Notes under the pieces: generated by a model
What the model was told of the DNA's origin: nothing
What the model saw: only the letters and a program-made list of their open reading frames with translations
Databases searched by the model: none
Assembly (NCBI GenBank): GCA_019113675.1
Contig: DXHA01000059.1
Coordinates: 1-61,299, forward strand
Reading direction: 5' to 3'
DNA from: Candidatus Yaniella excrementigallinarum
GTDB taxonomy: Bacteria > Actinomycetota > Actinomycetes > Actinomycetales > Micrococcaceae
DNA length: 61,299 nt
Made by a program: the position numbers and the translations under genes
Part shown: in pieces, positions 17,572 through 27,201 of the stretch
Layout: every line of letters begins with the position of its first letter
How positions within the stretch are numbered: position 1 is the first letter of the stretch

Positions 17572-18621
17572 ATGAGCAGAAGTTCGTCAGGCTTCTCTTT
17601 TCATCCACGCTCCAAGTTCGACGCGTACCTAGAAGGTCAACTGTCACCAGCAGCAGCCAGCCGTATGCGTGCACACTTGGCAGCGTGCACCCGGTGTGCT
17701 GAAGAAGTCGAACAACGGTCTTCTGCACTGTCAATCACTCAACAACTTGATCGAATTGCACAACAAGACCAGCCGTCCCACGGGCAATATTTCGGGAACT
17801 ATTCACCACATGATCCGCCGGTGATGAAATCTAGCGGACTTCCCGGATGGAAATTTTTTACCTCCGTGAGCATTGTCGGGCTAGTTGTTGTTGGTCTGTT
17901 TGCTAGCCTATGGGTGCTCGGCGGGCAGCAACGCTCCTATGATTCAATCGATTCTGAGTCGCCAACATTAATTCCAGACGATATTGAGGTTGCACAGGCT
18001 GATCCGCAGGAGTTGATCCAACCTACACCCAGCGATGACTCCACGAAAGTTCCCAACGATTTCGGCGCTTCAAAGGCTCAACTATCGTTTAGCAGCGCAC
18101 CTTTAGGCTTCGATGGCACCCCGGTGCGATTAACCTCACTTAGTGAGCTACGTTCGGCTGGTTGGACCATCCCGAAATTTCATTCCCTAGGGCTAGCGTT
18201 TGAATCGGCAGTTGTTGACGAAGTCGACGGGCAGGTATATGTTGTATCGCTGTTCAACGGCTCAGCCGATGACGCCGAGGACCAAACTGTGGTACGAGAA
18301 TGTCGTGCCGAGCAAGCTGACGGATCCGCTACCGCGTGTAACCGGCTAGATTTTAAAAATTCCGCAGCCACAGAAATTTCTTTACCCGTTGCACAAAATG
18401 TTTGGCTTTACACATACCCCGATGGGTCTTGGACGGCTTATATGGCTACGAGTAAATCTCAGTATCGGGTGGATTCTACATCGGATTCCGACTATGCTGC
18501 CGGCATCATGTCGACCCTATATGTTGAAGAGCAATCCCGGCTAACAACCGGCAGCTCAGACCTTCGAGAAGGGATGAGTCAGCGTTTCGAACGGGGCATC
18601 GAACGACTGCTCGGCCAGTAG
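17572..18621 (+). CDS. anti-sigma-factor-like zinc-finger membrane protein
   Basis: 349 residues. N-terminal zinc-finger (zf-HC2/ZAS) motif His-x3-Cys-x2-Cys in AHLAACTRC (about residues 35-42), preceded by FDAYLEGQLSPAAASRM, as in RseA/RsrA-type anti-sigma factors. One membrane helix at about 97-120, then an extracytoplasmic region of about 230 residues with possible disulfide cysteines. Such proteins hold an ECF sigma factor at the membrane until envelope stress. AAGGA lies nine bases upstream of the ATG. The expected sigma-factor gene is not next to it. The tatB gene follows after 48 bases. Confidence 0.75.
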   Translation: MSRSSSGFSFHPRSKFDAYLEGQLSPAAASRMRAHLAACTRCAEEVEQRSSALSITQQLDRIAQQDQPSHGQYFGNYSPHDPPVMKSSGLPGWKFFTSVSIVGLVVVGLFASLWVLGGQQRSYDSIDSESPTLIPDDIEVAQADPQELIQPTPSDDSTKVPNDFGASKAQLSFSSAPLGFDGTPVRLTSLSELRSAGWTIPKFHSLGLAFESAVVDEVDGQVYVVSLFNGSADDAEDQTVVRECRAEQADGSATACNRLDFKNSAATEISLPVAQNVWLYTYPDGSWTAYMATSKSQYRVDSTSDSDYAAGIMSTLYVEEQSRLTTGSSDLREGMSQRFERGIERLLGQ

Positions 18622-18669
18622 CTTTCCGCAACCTCGACCACCACAACTTTCGGGTAAGCTGTAGCCAGT

Positions 18670-19164
18670 ATGAACATCTTTGGTATTAACGGCGGAGAGC
18701 TGATAGTTCTTATCGTGCTAGCGCTGATGCTGCTGGGTCCAGATAAGATCCCACAATATCTTCGCACCTTACGCGACTGGATTCATAAAGCTAGGGTATT
18801 TGCCGCCGGAGCCAAAGAACAGTTCAAAGAAGAAACCGGTACGGACTTTGATGAAGTCGATTGGCAAAAATATGATCCTCGCCAATACGATCCGCGCCGC
18901 GTCATCCGCGAAGCCCTCTCAGAACCCATCGAAGAACTGGAATCGTCGCTACACGAGGCAAAAGATACTCTCCAAGACACCACGGATACGGCAGCAAACT
19001 CACCGGTAGAACGCCCGAAGCTGACACAAGATGAAATTATTGCCGCCGCCGTGCCCATTGATCAACTTGAACAGCAATCCCAACTACCAGACCCAGGTCG
19101 ACCGGAAGCCGCGGCAGAACCGCCAGAACCACCGATCACTCCGTTTGATGCCGAAGCTACCTAG
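18670..19164 (+). CDS. tatB: Sec-independent translocase subunit TatB
   Basis: 164 residues. Single N-terminal helix (about 6-22) ending in the LGPDKIP hinge, then an amphipathic helix (LPQYL-like: PQYLRTLRDWIHKARVF) and a long acidic tail; the FGINGGELIVL start with Glu in the helix is the TatB hallmark. It forms the receptor complex with TatC for folded twin-arginine substrates. No tatA or tatC lies in this window. Its position after an anti-sigma gene and facing mrp is conserved in actinobacteria. The end overlaps mrp by 8 bases. Confidence 0.92.
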   Translation: MNIFGINGGELIVLIVLALMLLGPDKIPQYLRTLRDWIHKARVFAAGAKEQFKEETGTDFDEVDWQKYDPRQYDPRRVIREALSEPIEELESSLHEAKDTLQDTTDTAANSPVERPKLTQDEIIAAAVPIDQLEQQSQLPDPGRPEAAAEPPEPPITPFDAEAT

Positions 19165-20317
19165 GAGTCACCGGAAGTTTTTTACCCGCCAGCCCACGAG
19201 GTGTGCCCGCCAGACGTGCTACCACTTCGTCTAAGGCACTGCCAGCAGCAGAAGTAGGGGACTGGATAATACACGGGGTGCCCTGTTCGCTGTCTGCTCG
19301 TAGAACAGGATCGAGTGGGATTGACCCCAAAAGGGGCACCTGCTGATCTAACACATTGCTGAGCCGGGTGCTAACAGCCTGGCCACCTCCAGAACCAAAT
19401 ACCTCGATTACTGTTCCATCCGGCAACTGCATGGGCCCCATGTTTTCAATGACCCCAGCAACGGGTTGCTCAGTTTGGGTTGACAATTGGCCAGCCCGGG
19501 CGGCTACCTGTGCAGCAGTATGTTCTGGAGTGGTAACAACCAGCAGTTCGGCATTGGGCAACAGCTGTGCAGTGGAAATGGCAATGTCTCCGGTGCCCGG
19601 AGGCAAATCAATGAGCAGCATATCCAAATCGCCCCAATATACTTCGGTCACGAACTGTTCTAATGCACGATGCAGCATTGGGCCACGCCATGCGACAGGC
19701 TGATCAGCTTCGAGGAACATACCAATCGACATCACTTTTACTTCGTGAGCAATCGGCGGCATGATCATATCCTGGACTTTGGTCGGTTTGGCCGTGATAC
19801 CTAACAGCCCCGGGATAGAAAAACCGTGAATATCAGCGTCTATAAGCCCAACCGATAGCCCACGGGCAGCAAGTCCTACGGCCAGATTGGCGGTAATAGT
19901 TGATTTTCCAACACCACCCTTTCCAGAGGCGACCGCAAAAATTTTTGTCAACGAGTCTTTACCGAAGGGATTGCGTGGCCGGGACGCGGTGAGATTATCT
20001 TGTAATGCTACTCGTTGTTCAGGGCTCATCGTCGTCAACTGCACGTGCACGGAACCTTCAGCCAAACCTTCTAGCGCCCCAGCCACGTCCTTATGAATAG
20101 TGTCCTGCATAGGGCACCCGGAAATAGTTAGCCGAATAGTAACGGAAATATCAGCCTGATTGAGCTCCACTGATGCAACCATTCCTAAGGCGGTGATGGG
20201 CTGGCGGATTTCCGGATCGATGACCTTGGCTAGCGCTTGCCAAGCTGCGATCTGTTGAGGTGTTTCTGGAATGACATCAGGTGCCAGTACACCGCCAGGA
20301 TGAAGGTTGGTAGTCAT
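19157..20317 (-). CDS. mrp: Mrp/NBP35-type iron-sulfur carrier ATPase
   Basis: 386 residues. N-terminal MIP18/DUF59 domain (about 20-105; VIDPEIRQPITALGMV, SGCPMQD) followed by a deviant Walker A P-loop ATPase: ASGKGGVGKSTITANLA, LIDADIHGFSIPGLLG, DLPPGTGDIAI. Such proteins assemble and transfer Fe-S clusters or, in other lineages, support cobalamin or thiamine enzymes. A CxxC cluster-binding motif near the C-terminus is not evident. An AAGGAG lies about 13 bases upstream of the start. It is convergent with tatB and divergent from the stress-protein gene. Confidence 0.9.
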   Translation of the reverse strand: MTTNLHPGGVLAPDVIPETPQQIAAWQALAKVIDPEIRQPITALGMVASVELNQADISVTIRLTISGCPMQDTIHKDVAGALEGLAEGSVHVQLTTMSPEQRVALQDNLTASRPRNPFGKDSLTKIFAVASGKGGVGKSTITANLAVGLAARGLSVGLIDADIHGFSIPGLLGITAKPTKVQDMIMPPIAHEVKVMSIGMFLEADQPVAWRGPMLHRALEQFVTEVYWGDLDMLLIDLPPGTGDIAISTAQLLPNAELLVVTTPEHTAAQVAARAGQLSTQTEQPVAGVIENMGPMQLPDGTVIEVFGSGGGQAVSTRLSNVLDQQVPLLGSIPLDPVLRADSEQGTPCIIQSPTSAAGSALDEVVARLAGTPRGLAGKKLPVTPR

Positions 20318-20398
20318 AAGGCTTGGGTTTCTCCTTGCTCACAGCGCAAAGTGGGCGGGGTGGTGGAAAGTCTGTGCGACAGGGTAGAAAATGGGGAC

Positions 20399-21067
20399 AT
20401 GAGTATGTTTGGTCCTGGAGCACAAATTGGGTCCCCACTGCCGCAAGGGCAGCTGATTGGCAACTACCGTTCTTATGAGACCGCAATGGCTGCGGTGGAC
20501 AAAGCGGTTGATGCCGGCGTCGACCCACGTTTTCTTTCTATCGTAGGACGGGATTTGCGGTCGGTCTATCGATTGCGTCACCGGCCAAGTTATGCAGCCG
20601 TAGCGGGACGGGGTGCGCTCCAGGGCGCATTTTTCGGGGCTTTTATCGGTTTACTGATCTCGATGATGTCTGGCAACCAAGATATGGTGATGACATTGGG
20701 CTCCACCGTGGTGATGGGTGCAGTCATTTGGGTGCTGTTTGGTGTTATCGGCGAGGTCATGCGCCGTAAGCAGCTGAAATACATGGTGCTTCCGACTACC
20801 TCTGCCGTGAGTTTTGACTTGGTAGTCGATAATGCCGTCGCTGACCAAGTCACCTCAGCGTTGGGCCCACAGCCCATGGGCCAACACCAAAGTTCGGTCC
20901 CGGCCAATGTACCATCTGAACAGCCGGAACAAGCGGACGCATCTGAGCCGTCGCACGGAGGCATTCCAGACCTGCCTGATGGTCGACCACAGTTTGGGGT
21001 ACGTGTTGACGAGCAACCAGATCAGGACTCCGACGACGACTCAGATGACACCTCAGAGCAGCGCTAG
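20399..21067 (+). CDS. general stress protein 17M-like membrane protein
   Basis: 222 residues from ATG 20399. The N-terminal part, YRSYETAMAAVDKAVDAG with LSIVGRDLRSV, matches the YflT/GSP17M domain; AVAGRGALQGAFFGAF and two helices (about 78-98 and 100-122) follow, then an acidic Pro/Gln-rich tail. The domain is found in Bacillus stress proteins and in many actinobacterial proteins of unknown role. A TAGAAA box eight bases upstream suggests a leaderless message. Longer in-frame starts lie inside the divergent mrp leader and look unlikely. It overlaps the convergent aminopeptidase gene by 4 bases. Confidence 0.75.
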   Translation: MSMFGPGAQIGSPLPQGQLIGNYRSYETAMAAVDKAVDAGVDPRFLSIVGRDLRSVYRLRHRPSYAAVAGRGALQGAFFGAFIGLLISMMSGNQDMVMTLGSTVVMGAVIWVLFGVIGEVMRRKQLKYMVLPTTSAVSFDLVVDNAVADQVTSALGPQPMGQHQSSVPANVPSEQPEQADASEPSHGGIPDLPDGRPQFGVRVDEQPDQDSDDDSDDTSEQR

Positions 21068-22620
21068 CCCTGCCACAGCTCAGCCATCCAGGACTCGATC
21101 TCCTCGACCGTTCGCGGCAGGTGAGCTGAAAGTGATTCAGCGCCATGGTCGGTTACGACAATATCGTCTTCGATGCGTACCCCGATACCACGGAATTCTT
21201 CGGGCACCGCTAGGTCTTCGTCTTTGAAATACAACCCCGGTTCAATGGTGAACACCATGCCGGGGCGTAGCGGCGCGTCCAGGTACATTTCCCGACGGGC
21301 TTGTGCACAGTCGTGGACATCCAAACCGAGATGATGCGAGGTGCCGTGGGGCATCCAGCGCCGATGGTGTTGACCTTCGGTAGACAGTGCTTCATCAACA
21401 GAAACCGGCAGCACACCCCAATCCGCTAAATGGCGTGCTAACACTTCCATGGCAGTGTTATGAATATCGCGGAATAATACACCTGGTTTTGCTACCCTAA
21501 GTGCCGTATCAGCGGCCTCGAGTACTGCATTATAAATTTTGGCTTGTACTTCACTAAAACGGCCATTGACCGGCAGTGTGCGGGTAATATCTGCGGTGTA
21601 GAGCGAGTCTGCTTCCACCCCGGCATCAACTAATAACAATTGGCCGTCCTTGACCGGACCCGTATTACGAATCCAGTGCAACACGGTGGCATTATTGCCA
21701 GCTGCCGCAATGGTGTCATACCCCAGATCGTTGCCTTCCAACCGGGCACGGGAGAAGAAGGTAGTTTCGATGACCCGTTCACCACGGGTGTGCTGGGTTG
21801 CTGCAGGGATTGCGCGCACGATATCTTCAAAACCACGAATGGTGGATTCTACCGAACCGCGTAATTCACTAAGTTCATGGTCGTCTTTGATCAGACGCAT
21901 TTCCGATAGGAACTCAGCCAATTCAGCATCTAGGGCATCTGATTGCTCCAGATCGACACCGGTATTGATACGAGAGGTATCAACTAAGGCGTCCATATTG
22001 AGGTCGGTATTGCGAACCAGTCGGATGCGAGTGCCACCGATTTCAACGACTCCGGCATCTACTGTGACGGCATATTCCAAATCGTCTAAAGTTTTGGTCT
22101 CTAAACCAGTGCGTTGGTGAAGTTCGTTGAGCGTTGGAACAGGACCAACCCAGAACTCACCGGTTTTGGTGTTGGAATAAAATTCTTCGGAATCCCGTCC
22201 AGCTAAGGGCCGGAAGAATAAGGTAGCTTCGTGGTTGCTGCCGTTATCTCCGGTACCTTCGGCAACCGGTTGCATCACCAATACAGCCTCAGGTTCGTGA
22301 TCGACTCCTAGCCCGGTCAGGTGGGCAAAAGCAGAGTGTGGCCGGAAACGGTAGTCGGTATCATTTGACCGCACCTTTGGCGCACCGGCCGGTATGACTA
22401 GGCGATCGGTAGGGAACTGGCGCGACAGCGCCAACCGTCGTTGTGCTGCATAGGACGCTGATGCATCGGGCTGAAAATCGATTTGCTGGGGTTGTTGCCA
22501 GTTTGAGCCCATAAATTTTTTGAAGGCGTCCGATGAAGGCCGATGGGAGCGATTTTCCACCCGGTCTTCTAAGGGGAGTTCGGGGACAGAGTTATCTACG
22601 GCATCAGATGGTTGAGTCAT
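21064..22620 (-). CDS. pepP: aminopeptidase P family metallopeptidase (Xaa-Pro aminopeptidase)
   Basis: 518 residues, full length for PepP. Cleaves the N-terminal residue preceding proline. N-terminal AMP_N domain (about 50-190, RFRPHSAFAHLTG), then the pita-bread catalytic fold. Metal ligands: Asp in LLVDAGVEAD, Asp in YTADITRT, His in GTSHHLGLDVHD, Glu in FTIEPGLYF and Glu in GVRIEDDIVV. All five are present, so it should be active with Mn or similar. GGGAAG precedes the ATG. Monocistronic, divergent from the PHP gene. Confidence 0.9.
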   Translation of the reverse strand: MTQPSDAVDNSVPELPLEDRVENRSHRPSSDAFKKFMGSNWQQPQQIDFQPDASASYAAQRRLALSRQFPTDRLVIPAGAPKVRSNDTDYRFRPHSAFAHLTGLGVDHEPEAVLVMQPVAEGTGDNGSNHEATLFFRPLAGRDSEEFYSNTKTGEFWVGPVPTLNELHQRTGLETKTLDDLEYAVTVDAGVVEIGGTRIRLVRNTDLNMDALVDTSRINTGVDLEQSDALDAELAEFLSEMRLIKDDHELSELRGSVESTIRGFEDIVRAIPAATQHTRGERVIETTFFSRARLEGNDLGYDTIAAAGNNATVLHWIRNTGPVKDGQLLLVDAGVEADSLYTADITRTLPVNGRFSEVQAKIYNAVLEAADTALRVAKPGVLFRDIHNTAMEVLARHLADWGVLPVSVDEALSTEGQHHRRWMPHGTSHHLGLDVHDCAQARREMYLDAPLRPGMVFTIEPGLYFKDEDLAVPEEFRGIGVRIEDDIVVTDHGAESLSAHLPRTVEEIESWMAELWQG

Positions 22621-22761
22621 ACTGCTATCTTCCCACGATTGAGATCAGAGTCGATAAGTACAGCCAAAATTCGCGACAAGCTTGCCGTCCCGATCACGCG
22701 CATGCGTTGTAGGCTTGCTAACCCTGCCGCAAGGCCTAACCGGCTAGTAGACTAGGTTCTT

Positions 22762-23619
22762 ATGGCCTTCGACATGCACACTCACTCATATTTTTCGGAT
22801 GGCACAACCTCGCCAGCGGAAGTTATTAAAGCCGCAGCACGGACAGGGCTATCCGGGGTGGCCTTAACCGACCATGATACGACTGCCGGATGGGACCCGG
22901 CTGAAGAGGCTGCAGCCCAGCACGGTATTGCACTGATTCGGGGTATGGAGCTGTCGACGGTTTCGGACGACGGGGTGGCCGTGCATGTACTGTCCTATTT
23001 GCACGACCCTACGAATATTGACTTGCTAGCTGAAATTGCCAAATCACGCAATGCCAGATATAAACGCGCCAAGAAGATGGCCGCGCTGCTTGCCGAAGAC
23101 TTCCCAATCACATGGGAACTGGTCAAGCAACAAACAAGTGCTGAATCTACCATTGGGCGGCCACATCTTGCTGATGCTCTGGTACAAGTTGGGGCAGTAC
23201 CCAACAGGACAGCGGCCTTTGACACCATTTTGCGGGGTGGCTCAAAATACTATGTGCCCCATTATGCACCGGATCCCATTGCCGGCGTTGAGCTTATCCG
23301 TGCTGCCGGGGGAGTACCGATCTTTGCTCACCCCATGGCCAAAGTTCGAGGACGAATGGTTAAAGACCAGTTGTTTTACGAGATGCTCGACGCTGGGCTA
23401 GCCGGGGTTGAAGTCTACCATCGTGATAATAGCGGTAGCGGCAAACAATGGCTTTTAGAGTTTGCCCAACAACACGATTTGCTGGTGACCGGTTCATCCG
23501 ATTACCACGGTGCGGGTAAATCAAACATGTTAGGTGAACATACTACATCAAGGGCCACGGTGGAGGCTATTGAACGCCAAGCAACATCGGGCTTCAACGT
23601 GTTATGGAACGGCAACTAG
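22762..23619 (+). CDS. PHP-domain phosphoesterase (YciV/RNase AM-like)
   Basis: 285 residues. Metal-binding motifs of the PHP fold: DMHTHSYFSDG (motif I), LTDHDTTAGW (motif II), GMELSTV, GRPHLADALV and GSSDYHGAGK near the C-terminus. Members of this subgroup hydrolyse nucleoside 3',5'-bisphosphate or act as 5'-3' exoribonucleases on short RNAs. The start follows a TAGACT box (22748-22753) by eight bases, consistent with leaderless translation. It is convergent with the methyltransferase gene; stops overlap by 4 bases. Confidence 0.85.
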   Translation: MAFDMHTHSYFSDGTTSPAEVIKAAARTGLSGVALTDHDTTAGWDPAEEAAAQHGIALIRGMELSTVSDDGVAVHVLSYLHDPTNIDLLAEIAKSRNARYKRAKKMAALLAEDFPITWELVKQQTSAESTIGRPHLADALVQVGAVPNRTAAFDTILRGGSKYYVPHYAPDPIAGVELIRAAGGVPIFAHPMAKVRGRMVKDQLFYEMLDAGLAGVEVYHRDNSGSGKQWLLEFAQQHDLLVTGSSDYHGAGKSNMLGEHTTSRATVEAIERQATSGFNVLWNGN

Positions 23620-24467
23620 TAGGTCAGTAATTCTGCCCCGGGTAAGCGTGTAGTCATTGTATCGATGGCTTGAGGGTTTTGGTCGACCAAGACGAATCGT
23701 CTATCCAATTGTCGGGCGGCAGCACCCAGCGTGCCTGAGCCGGCAAAAAAATCCATAACCCAATCACCAGGTCGAGAAGAAGCGGCAACCATTCGCCGGA
23801 CTAACCCTAGAGGTTTCTGGGTTGGATACCCGGTCTTTTCTTTGCCAGTGGGTGACACGATAGTGTGCCACCATACATCAGTTGGCAGTTTTCCACGTTC
23901 CCGTTTTTCTTTGGTAACCAGGCCCGGGGCCATATAGGGTTCACGGTCGACCTCTGTTGAATCAAACCAATACTTTTTCGGGTCTTTCACGTAAACCAAA
24001 ATAGTGTCGTGCTTAGAAGGCCAACGGCTCCGGGCGCGTCCACCGTAGTCATAGGCCCAAATGATTTCATTCAAAAAGTGCTCTCGGCCAAAAATCATGT
24101 CTAGCATGACTTTGGCATAGTGTACTTCCCGGTAATCCAAGTGCAGATAAAGTGTGCCGTCTTCGGCCAGGACACGCCACGCCTGTTCAAGCCGAGGCTC
24201 TAAGAAATCCCAATAATCAATAAACGCATCATCATAGGATGCCAGTGCTCCGCGCAGCGTTTCATAGGAATGCCCACCAAAACCGATACGATCACCTTCA
24301 CCAGTGGCAACACGCACCGTTTTGAGCGATGCGCGTGCTTGGGTTCGTCCGGTGTTGAAGGGCGGATCAAGGTAGATCATAGTAACGGACTCATCTGGGA
24401 TCGCGGCCAGCAGCTCGAGGTTATCGGCATGGACGATCTTATCCGCACCAGAAAATAGCGATGTCAT
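23616..24467 (-). CDS. orphan site-specific DNA methyltransferase (beta-class)
   Basis: 283 residues. Motif IV YLDPPFNTG lies near the N-terminus and motif I DFFAGSGTLG near the C-terminus, the beta-class order used by CcrM-like adenine-N6 and some cytosine-N4 enzymes. The spacing and DPPF suggest adenine-N6. No restriction endonuclease or specificity subunit is seen within reach, so this is a solitary modification enzyme. The start codon follows the stop of the DEAD helicase directly (TAG-ATG), implying one transcript. The target sequence cannot be read from the sequence. Confidence 0.82.
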   Translation of the reverse strand: MTSLFSGADKIVHADNLELLAAIPDESVTMIYLDPPFNTGRTQARASLKTVRVATGEGDRIGFGGHSYETLRGALASYDDAFIDYWDFLEPRLEQAWRVLAEDGTLYLHLDYREVHYAKVMLDMIFGREHFLNEIIWAYDYGGRARSRWPSKHDTILVYVKDPKKYWFDSTEVDREPYMAPGLVTKEKRERGKLPTDVWWHTIVSPTGKEKTGYPTQKPLGLVRRMVAASSRPGDWVMDFFAGSGTLGAAARQLDRRFVLVDQNPQAIDTMTTRLPGAELLTY

Positions 24468-25997
24468 CTATGCGTCGTTCGACTCCCCAGCAGTACGGCG
24501 CCGTACAACTTGACCATTATGTCGACGTGTACGGGTACGCTGCCGACGTTTGCCGGTCTTGGACTGTTGTTTGTCACCGCTGGAATCGTTGACCGGTTTA
24601 CCAGAGCGTGTACGCTGGCGCTGACGGTTCTGGGAACGCCCGCGGCCACCGCGTCCACGAGGCTTGCGTCCACCGTGTTGACCGCGACGGCGACCACCAC
24701 GTTGACGGTCGGGGCCACCAAGGCGTTCGGCCTTTTCGGCGTCGAGTCCTTCGCGGGTTCGCTGCGATTTCGGCAAACGACCCTTGGCATCCTCGGGAAT
24801 GTCCAAGTCTTGATACAGGTGTGGGGACGCCGAATAGGTTTCAACTGGCTCGACTTGTTCAATTCCTAGCGCTTGGGCGATCAGTTTCCACCGTGGCACA
24901 TCTTCCCAGTCGACCAGGGTCACAGCTATTCCCTTATGCCCAGCACGTCCAGTCCGACCGACACGGTGCAGATAAGTGTTTTCGTCTTCGGGGGCTTGGA
25001 AGTTGAACACGTGGGTGACGTTTTCCACGTCGATGCCACGGGCTGCAACATCGGTTGCCACAAGTACATCGATCTTGCCATTGCGAAACGCGCGAAGGGC
25101 CTGTTCACGGGCACCTTGTCCCAGATCGCCGTGTAGCGCACCAGCCGCAAAGCCCCGGCGGTGCAATTCATCGGCTACGCGTGCAGCGGTGCGTTTGGTC
25201 CGGGTGAAGATGATTGTCAAACCGCGGTCACGAGCCTGCAGAGCACGGGCTAACAGTTCATCTTTATCCATGTGGTGTGCCCGGTAGACCAACTGACGAA
25301 TGTCGCGTTTAATGACAGAGTCATCTTCCGGGTCGGCGGCGCTGATGTGCGTTGGGTGAACCATATACCGGCGCGCCATGTTGATGACTGCTCCGGGCAT
25401 GGTTGCTGAGAACAACATAGTCTGACGTTGTTCGGGTAGTGCTTGTAACAAGGTTTCCACATCGGGCAGAAATCCGAGATCCAGCATTTCGTCTGCTTCA
25501 TCAAGCACTACGGTCTTGATCTGTTGCAGGTTGAGGTGGCGTTGCTTCATCAGGTCGATCAGACGTCCGGGTGTACCTACAACAATCTCGACGCCCTTTT
25601 TCAAGTCGCGGATTTGAGGTTCGTAGGCTCGGCCACCGTAGATGGATCCGATGCGTGCTGACAGCTTTGCGGCAGCTGCTTCTAAATCTTTGCAGACTTG
25701 GACGGCCAGTTCACGCGTTGGAGTCACAATAAGGGCTTGTGGAGCGCCCGGCGCAGGTAAGTCATTGAAACCTTTGTCGTTTGGTCCAATAACGTGTTCT
25801 AGAGCCGGTAAACCAAATCCCAGGGTTTTGCCAGTACCAGTCTTGGCCTGTCCAATAATGTCTTGGCGTTCAAGTGCGATGGGCAGCGTCATGGCCTGAA
25901 TAGGAAATGGCCTCTCAAAGCCTTGTTCAGTAAGGGCCTCAACAATGGCGGGTTGCAAACCAAAGTCGGCGAATGTCTCAGTAGGGGGTGTTGTCAC
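24468..25997 (-). CDS. DEAD-box RNA helicase
   Basis: 509 residues. Motifs: Q-motif region GFERPFPIQAMTLP, I AKTGTGKT, Ia PTRELAVQ, GG/Ib TPGRLID, II VLDEADEMLDLGF, III FSATMP, IV-VI including TDVAARGID and HRVGRTGRAG. The C-terminal 100 residues are rich in Arg/Gly/Lys/Gln (GRRRGQ, GRGGRGRSQ), a usual RNA-binding tail. Likely in ribosome assembly or cold/mRNA turnover, as RhlE/CsdA. The TetR-DUF3107-helicase order matches Rv3208-Rv3208A-Rv3211 of Mycobacterium. It forms an operon with the downstream methyltransferase. Confidence 0.93.
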   Translation of the reverse strand: MTTPPTETFADFGLQPAIVEALTEQGFERPFPIQAMTLPIALERQDIIGQAKTGTGKTLGFGLPALEHVIGPNDKGFNDLPAPGAPQALIVTPTRELAVQVCKDLEAAAAKLSARIGSIYGGRAYEPQIRDLKKGVEIVVGTPGRLIDLMKQRHLNLQQIKTVVLDEADEMLDLGFLPDVETLLQALPEQRQTMLFSATMPGAVINMARRYMVHPTHISAADPEDDSVIKRDIRQLVYRAHHMDKDELLARALQARDRGLTIIFTRTKRTAARVADELHRRGFAAGALHGDLGQGAREQALRAFRNGKIDVLVATDVAARGIDVENVTHVFNFQAPEDENTYLHRVGRTGRAGHKGIAVTLVDWEDVPRWKLIAQALGIEQVEPVETYSASPHLYQDLDIPEDAKGRLPKSQRTREGLDAEKAERLGGPDRQRGGRRRGQHGGRKPRGRGGRGRSQNRQRQRTRSGKPVNDSSGDKQQSKTGKRRQRTRTRRHNGQVVRRRTAGESNDA

Positions 25998-26175
25998 TAT
26001 CGAATAATTCCTTTAGATCGAGTTCCAGCACAACAACGTGCTGGCGGAGCCGATCGTGGATTAGTCAGAAAGTAACAGCTACGCATTCACGTACGACCGG
26101 TCATCCGGGGTGCAAATCAGGAGATCCAAACATGTGGACCACTTTCAAAGTCTACCTGGTAAGCGGGGTTGTTAG

Positions 26176-26400
26176 TTAGCCGGCGACGAAGCCAACGCGA
26201 CGTGCGCTTGCGTCACCAAGTTCTACAAAACCTAGGACTCCGGCTGGCACGATAACGCTGCCACCTTTATTATCAGAAAGTTCCAGGTTGGTGTTGTTTT
26301 CGATGGCGTCGCGGACTTTTGCGGTGACCTCGTCTTTGCTCATATCGGTTTCGAAGTTGATTTCGCGTGCGACGTGTTGGATGCCAATACGAATTTCCAC
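26176..26400 (-). CDS. DUF3107 family small protein
   Basis: 74 residues, GTG start with AGGAGG ten bases upstream. Matches DUF3107 (mycobacterial TB9.4/Rv3208A type): EIRIGIQHVAREI, a helix rich in charged residues and the end RRVGFVAG. Function unknown; it commonly lies between a TetR regulator and a DEAD helicase, as here. About 180 bases separate it from the helicase start. Confidence 0.9.
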   Translation of the reverse strand: MEIRIGIQHVAREINFETDMSKDEVTAKVRDAIENNTNLELSDNKGGSVIVPAGVLGFVELGDASARRVGFVAG

Positions 26401-26492
26401 GGTTCTAGTCCTCCTAGTAAAATAATGAATGGTTTCGTCCCACCATGTAGCTTAGAACAGATTGGCTGGTGGTTGGTTCACCAGTGTCACCA

Positions 26493-27152
26493 CTACGCTG
26501 ATGGATTATTGGATAAATCAAACCCTAATGCCCCGTGGGCGACGAATTGGTAGGTGGTTTCAACGGCTGCGTCGAATGGGATTTGTTCGCGGGCTGCCAC
26601 ATCGTCACGGTACTCTTCGGCCCATCGGCAGGCTAAATACAACACGGTTGAAGCAATCCCGCTGGTAATAAATCGGGAAGTGGCAGGATCCAGACTGGAA
26701 TTTTCCAGCACATATGGTGAAATAAATTCCACTAACTCATTTAGGAATTCGTCCATCCGGTGCTGCCGCTCTTCCGGATTATCCATTGATGAATCCAACA
26801 TCAACCGATAATGGCCGCCTGGCTCGGATGTGAACTCAAACACCCCATAGACGGCTTGATAGGCGGTTTGTTCATCGGCATTTGCCGCAGTGGGGTCGAT
26901 AGACTGCATTCGGGTAGTAATCACATTGCGTAAGACTTGGAATTGGTGGTCTAATAACGTGAAATACAGGCCACGTTTGTTTTCAAAGTGTTGATACAGT
27001 ACCGGTTTAGAAATTGCAGCCTGTCGGGCAATTTCATCCATGGTCGTCTGTGCGAAACCGTGATGAGCGAACACATCTAAGGCCACATTGATGAGTTGTG
27101 CACGGCGCTGGTCTCGTGGCATTCGGGCTGCCGGCGTTATTTGTGTCGACAC
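26493..27152 (-). CDS. TetR-family transcriptional regulator
   Basis: 219 residues. N-terminal helix-turn-helix (about 12-60): RRAQLINVALDVFAHHGF, TTMDEIARQAAISKPVLYQHF, where the Tyr-x-His-Phe end is the family hallmark. The C-terminal half is a TetR ligand/dimerisation domain. The Rv3208 orthologue position next to DUF3107 supports a conserved pair. Ligand unknown. It lies 50 bases after hemA on the same strand, so read-through from hemA is possible. Confidence 0.88.
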   Translation of the reverse strand: MSTQITPAARMPRDQRRAQLINVALDVFAHHGFAQTTMDEIARQAAISKPVLYQHFENKRGLYFTLLDHQFQVLRNVITTRMQSIDPTAANADEQTAYQAVYGVFEFTSEPGGHYRLMLDSSMDNPEERQHRMDEFLNELVEFISPYVLENSSLDPATSRFITSGIASTVLYLACRWAEEYRDDVAAREQIPFDAAVETTYQFVAHGALGFDLSNNPSA

Positions 27153-27201
27153 TTAACGATCCAATCTGTGCCGCTCTTCGCCGGTCGCCATGTCCCGTGA
27201 T

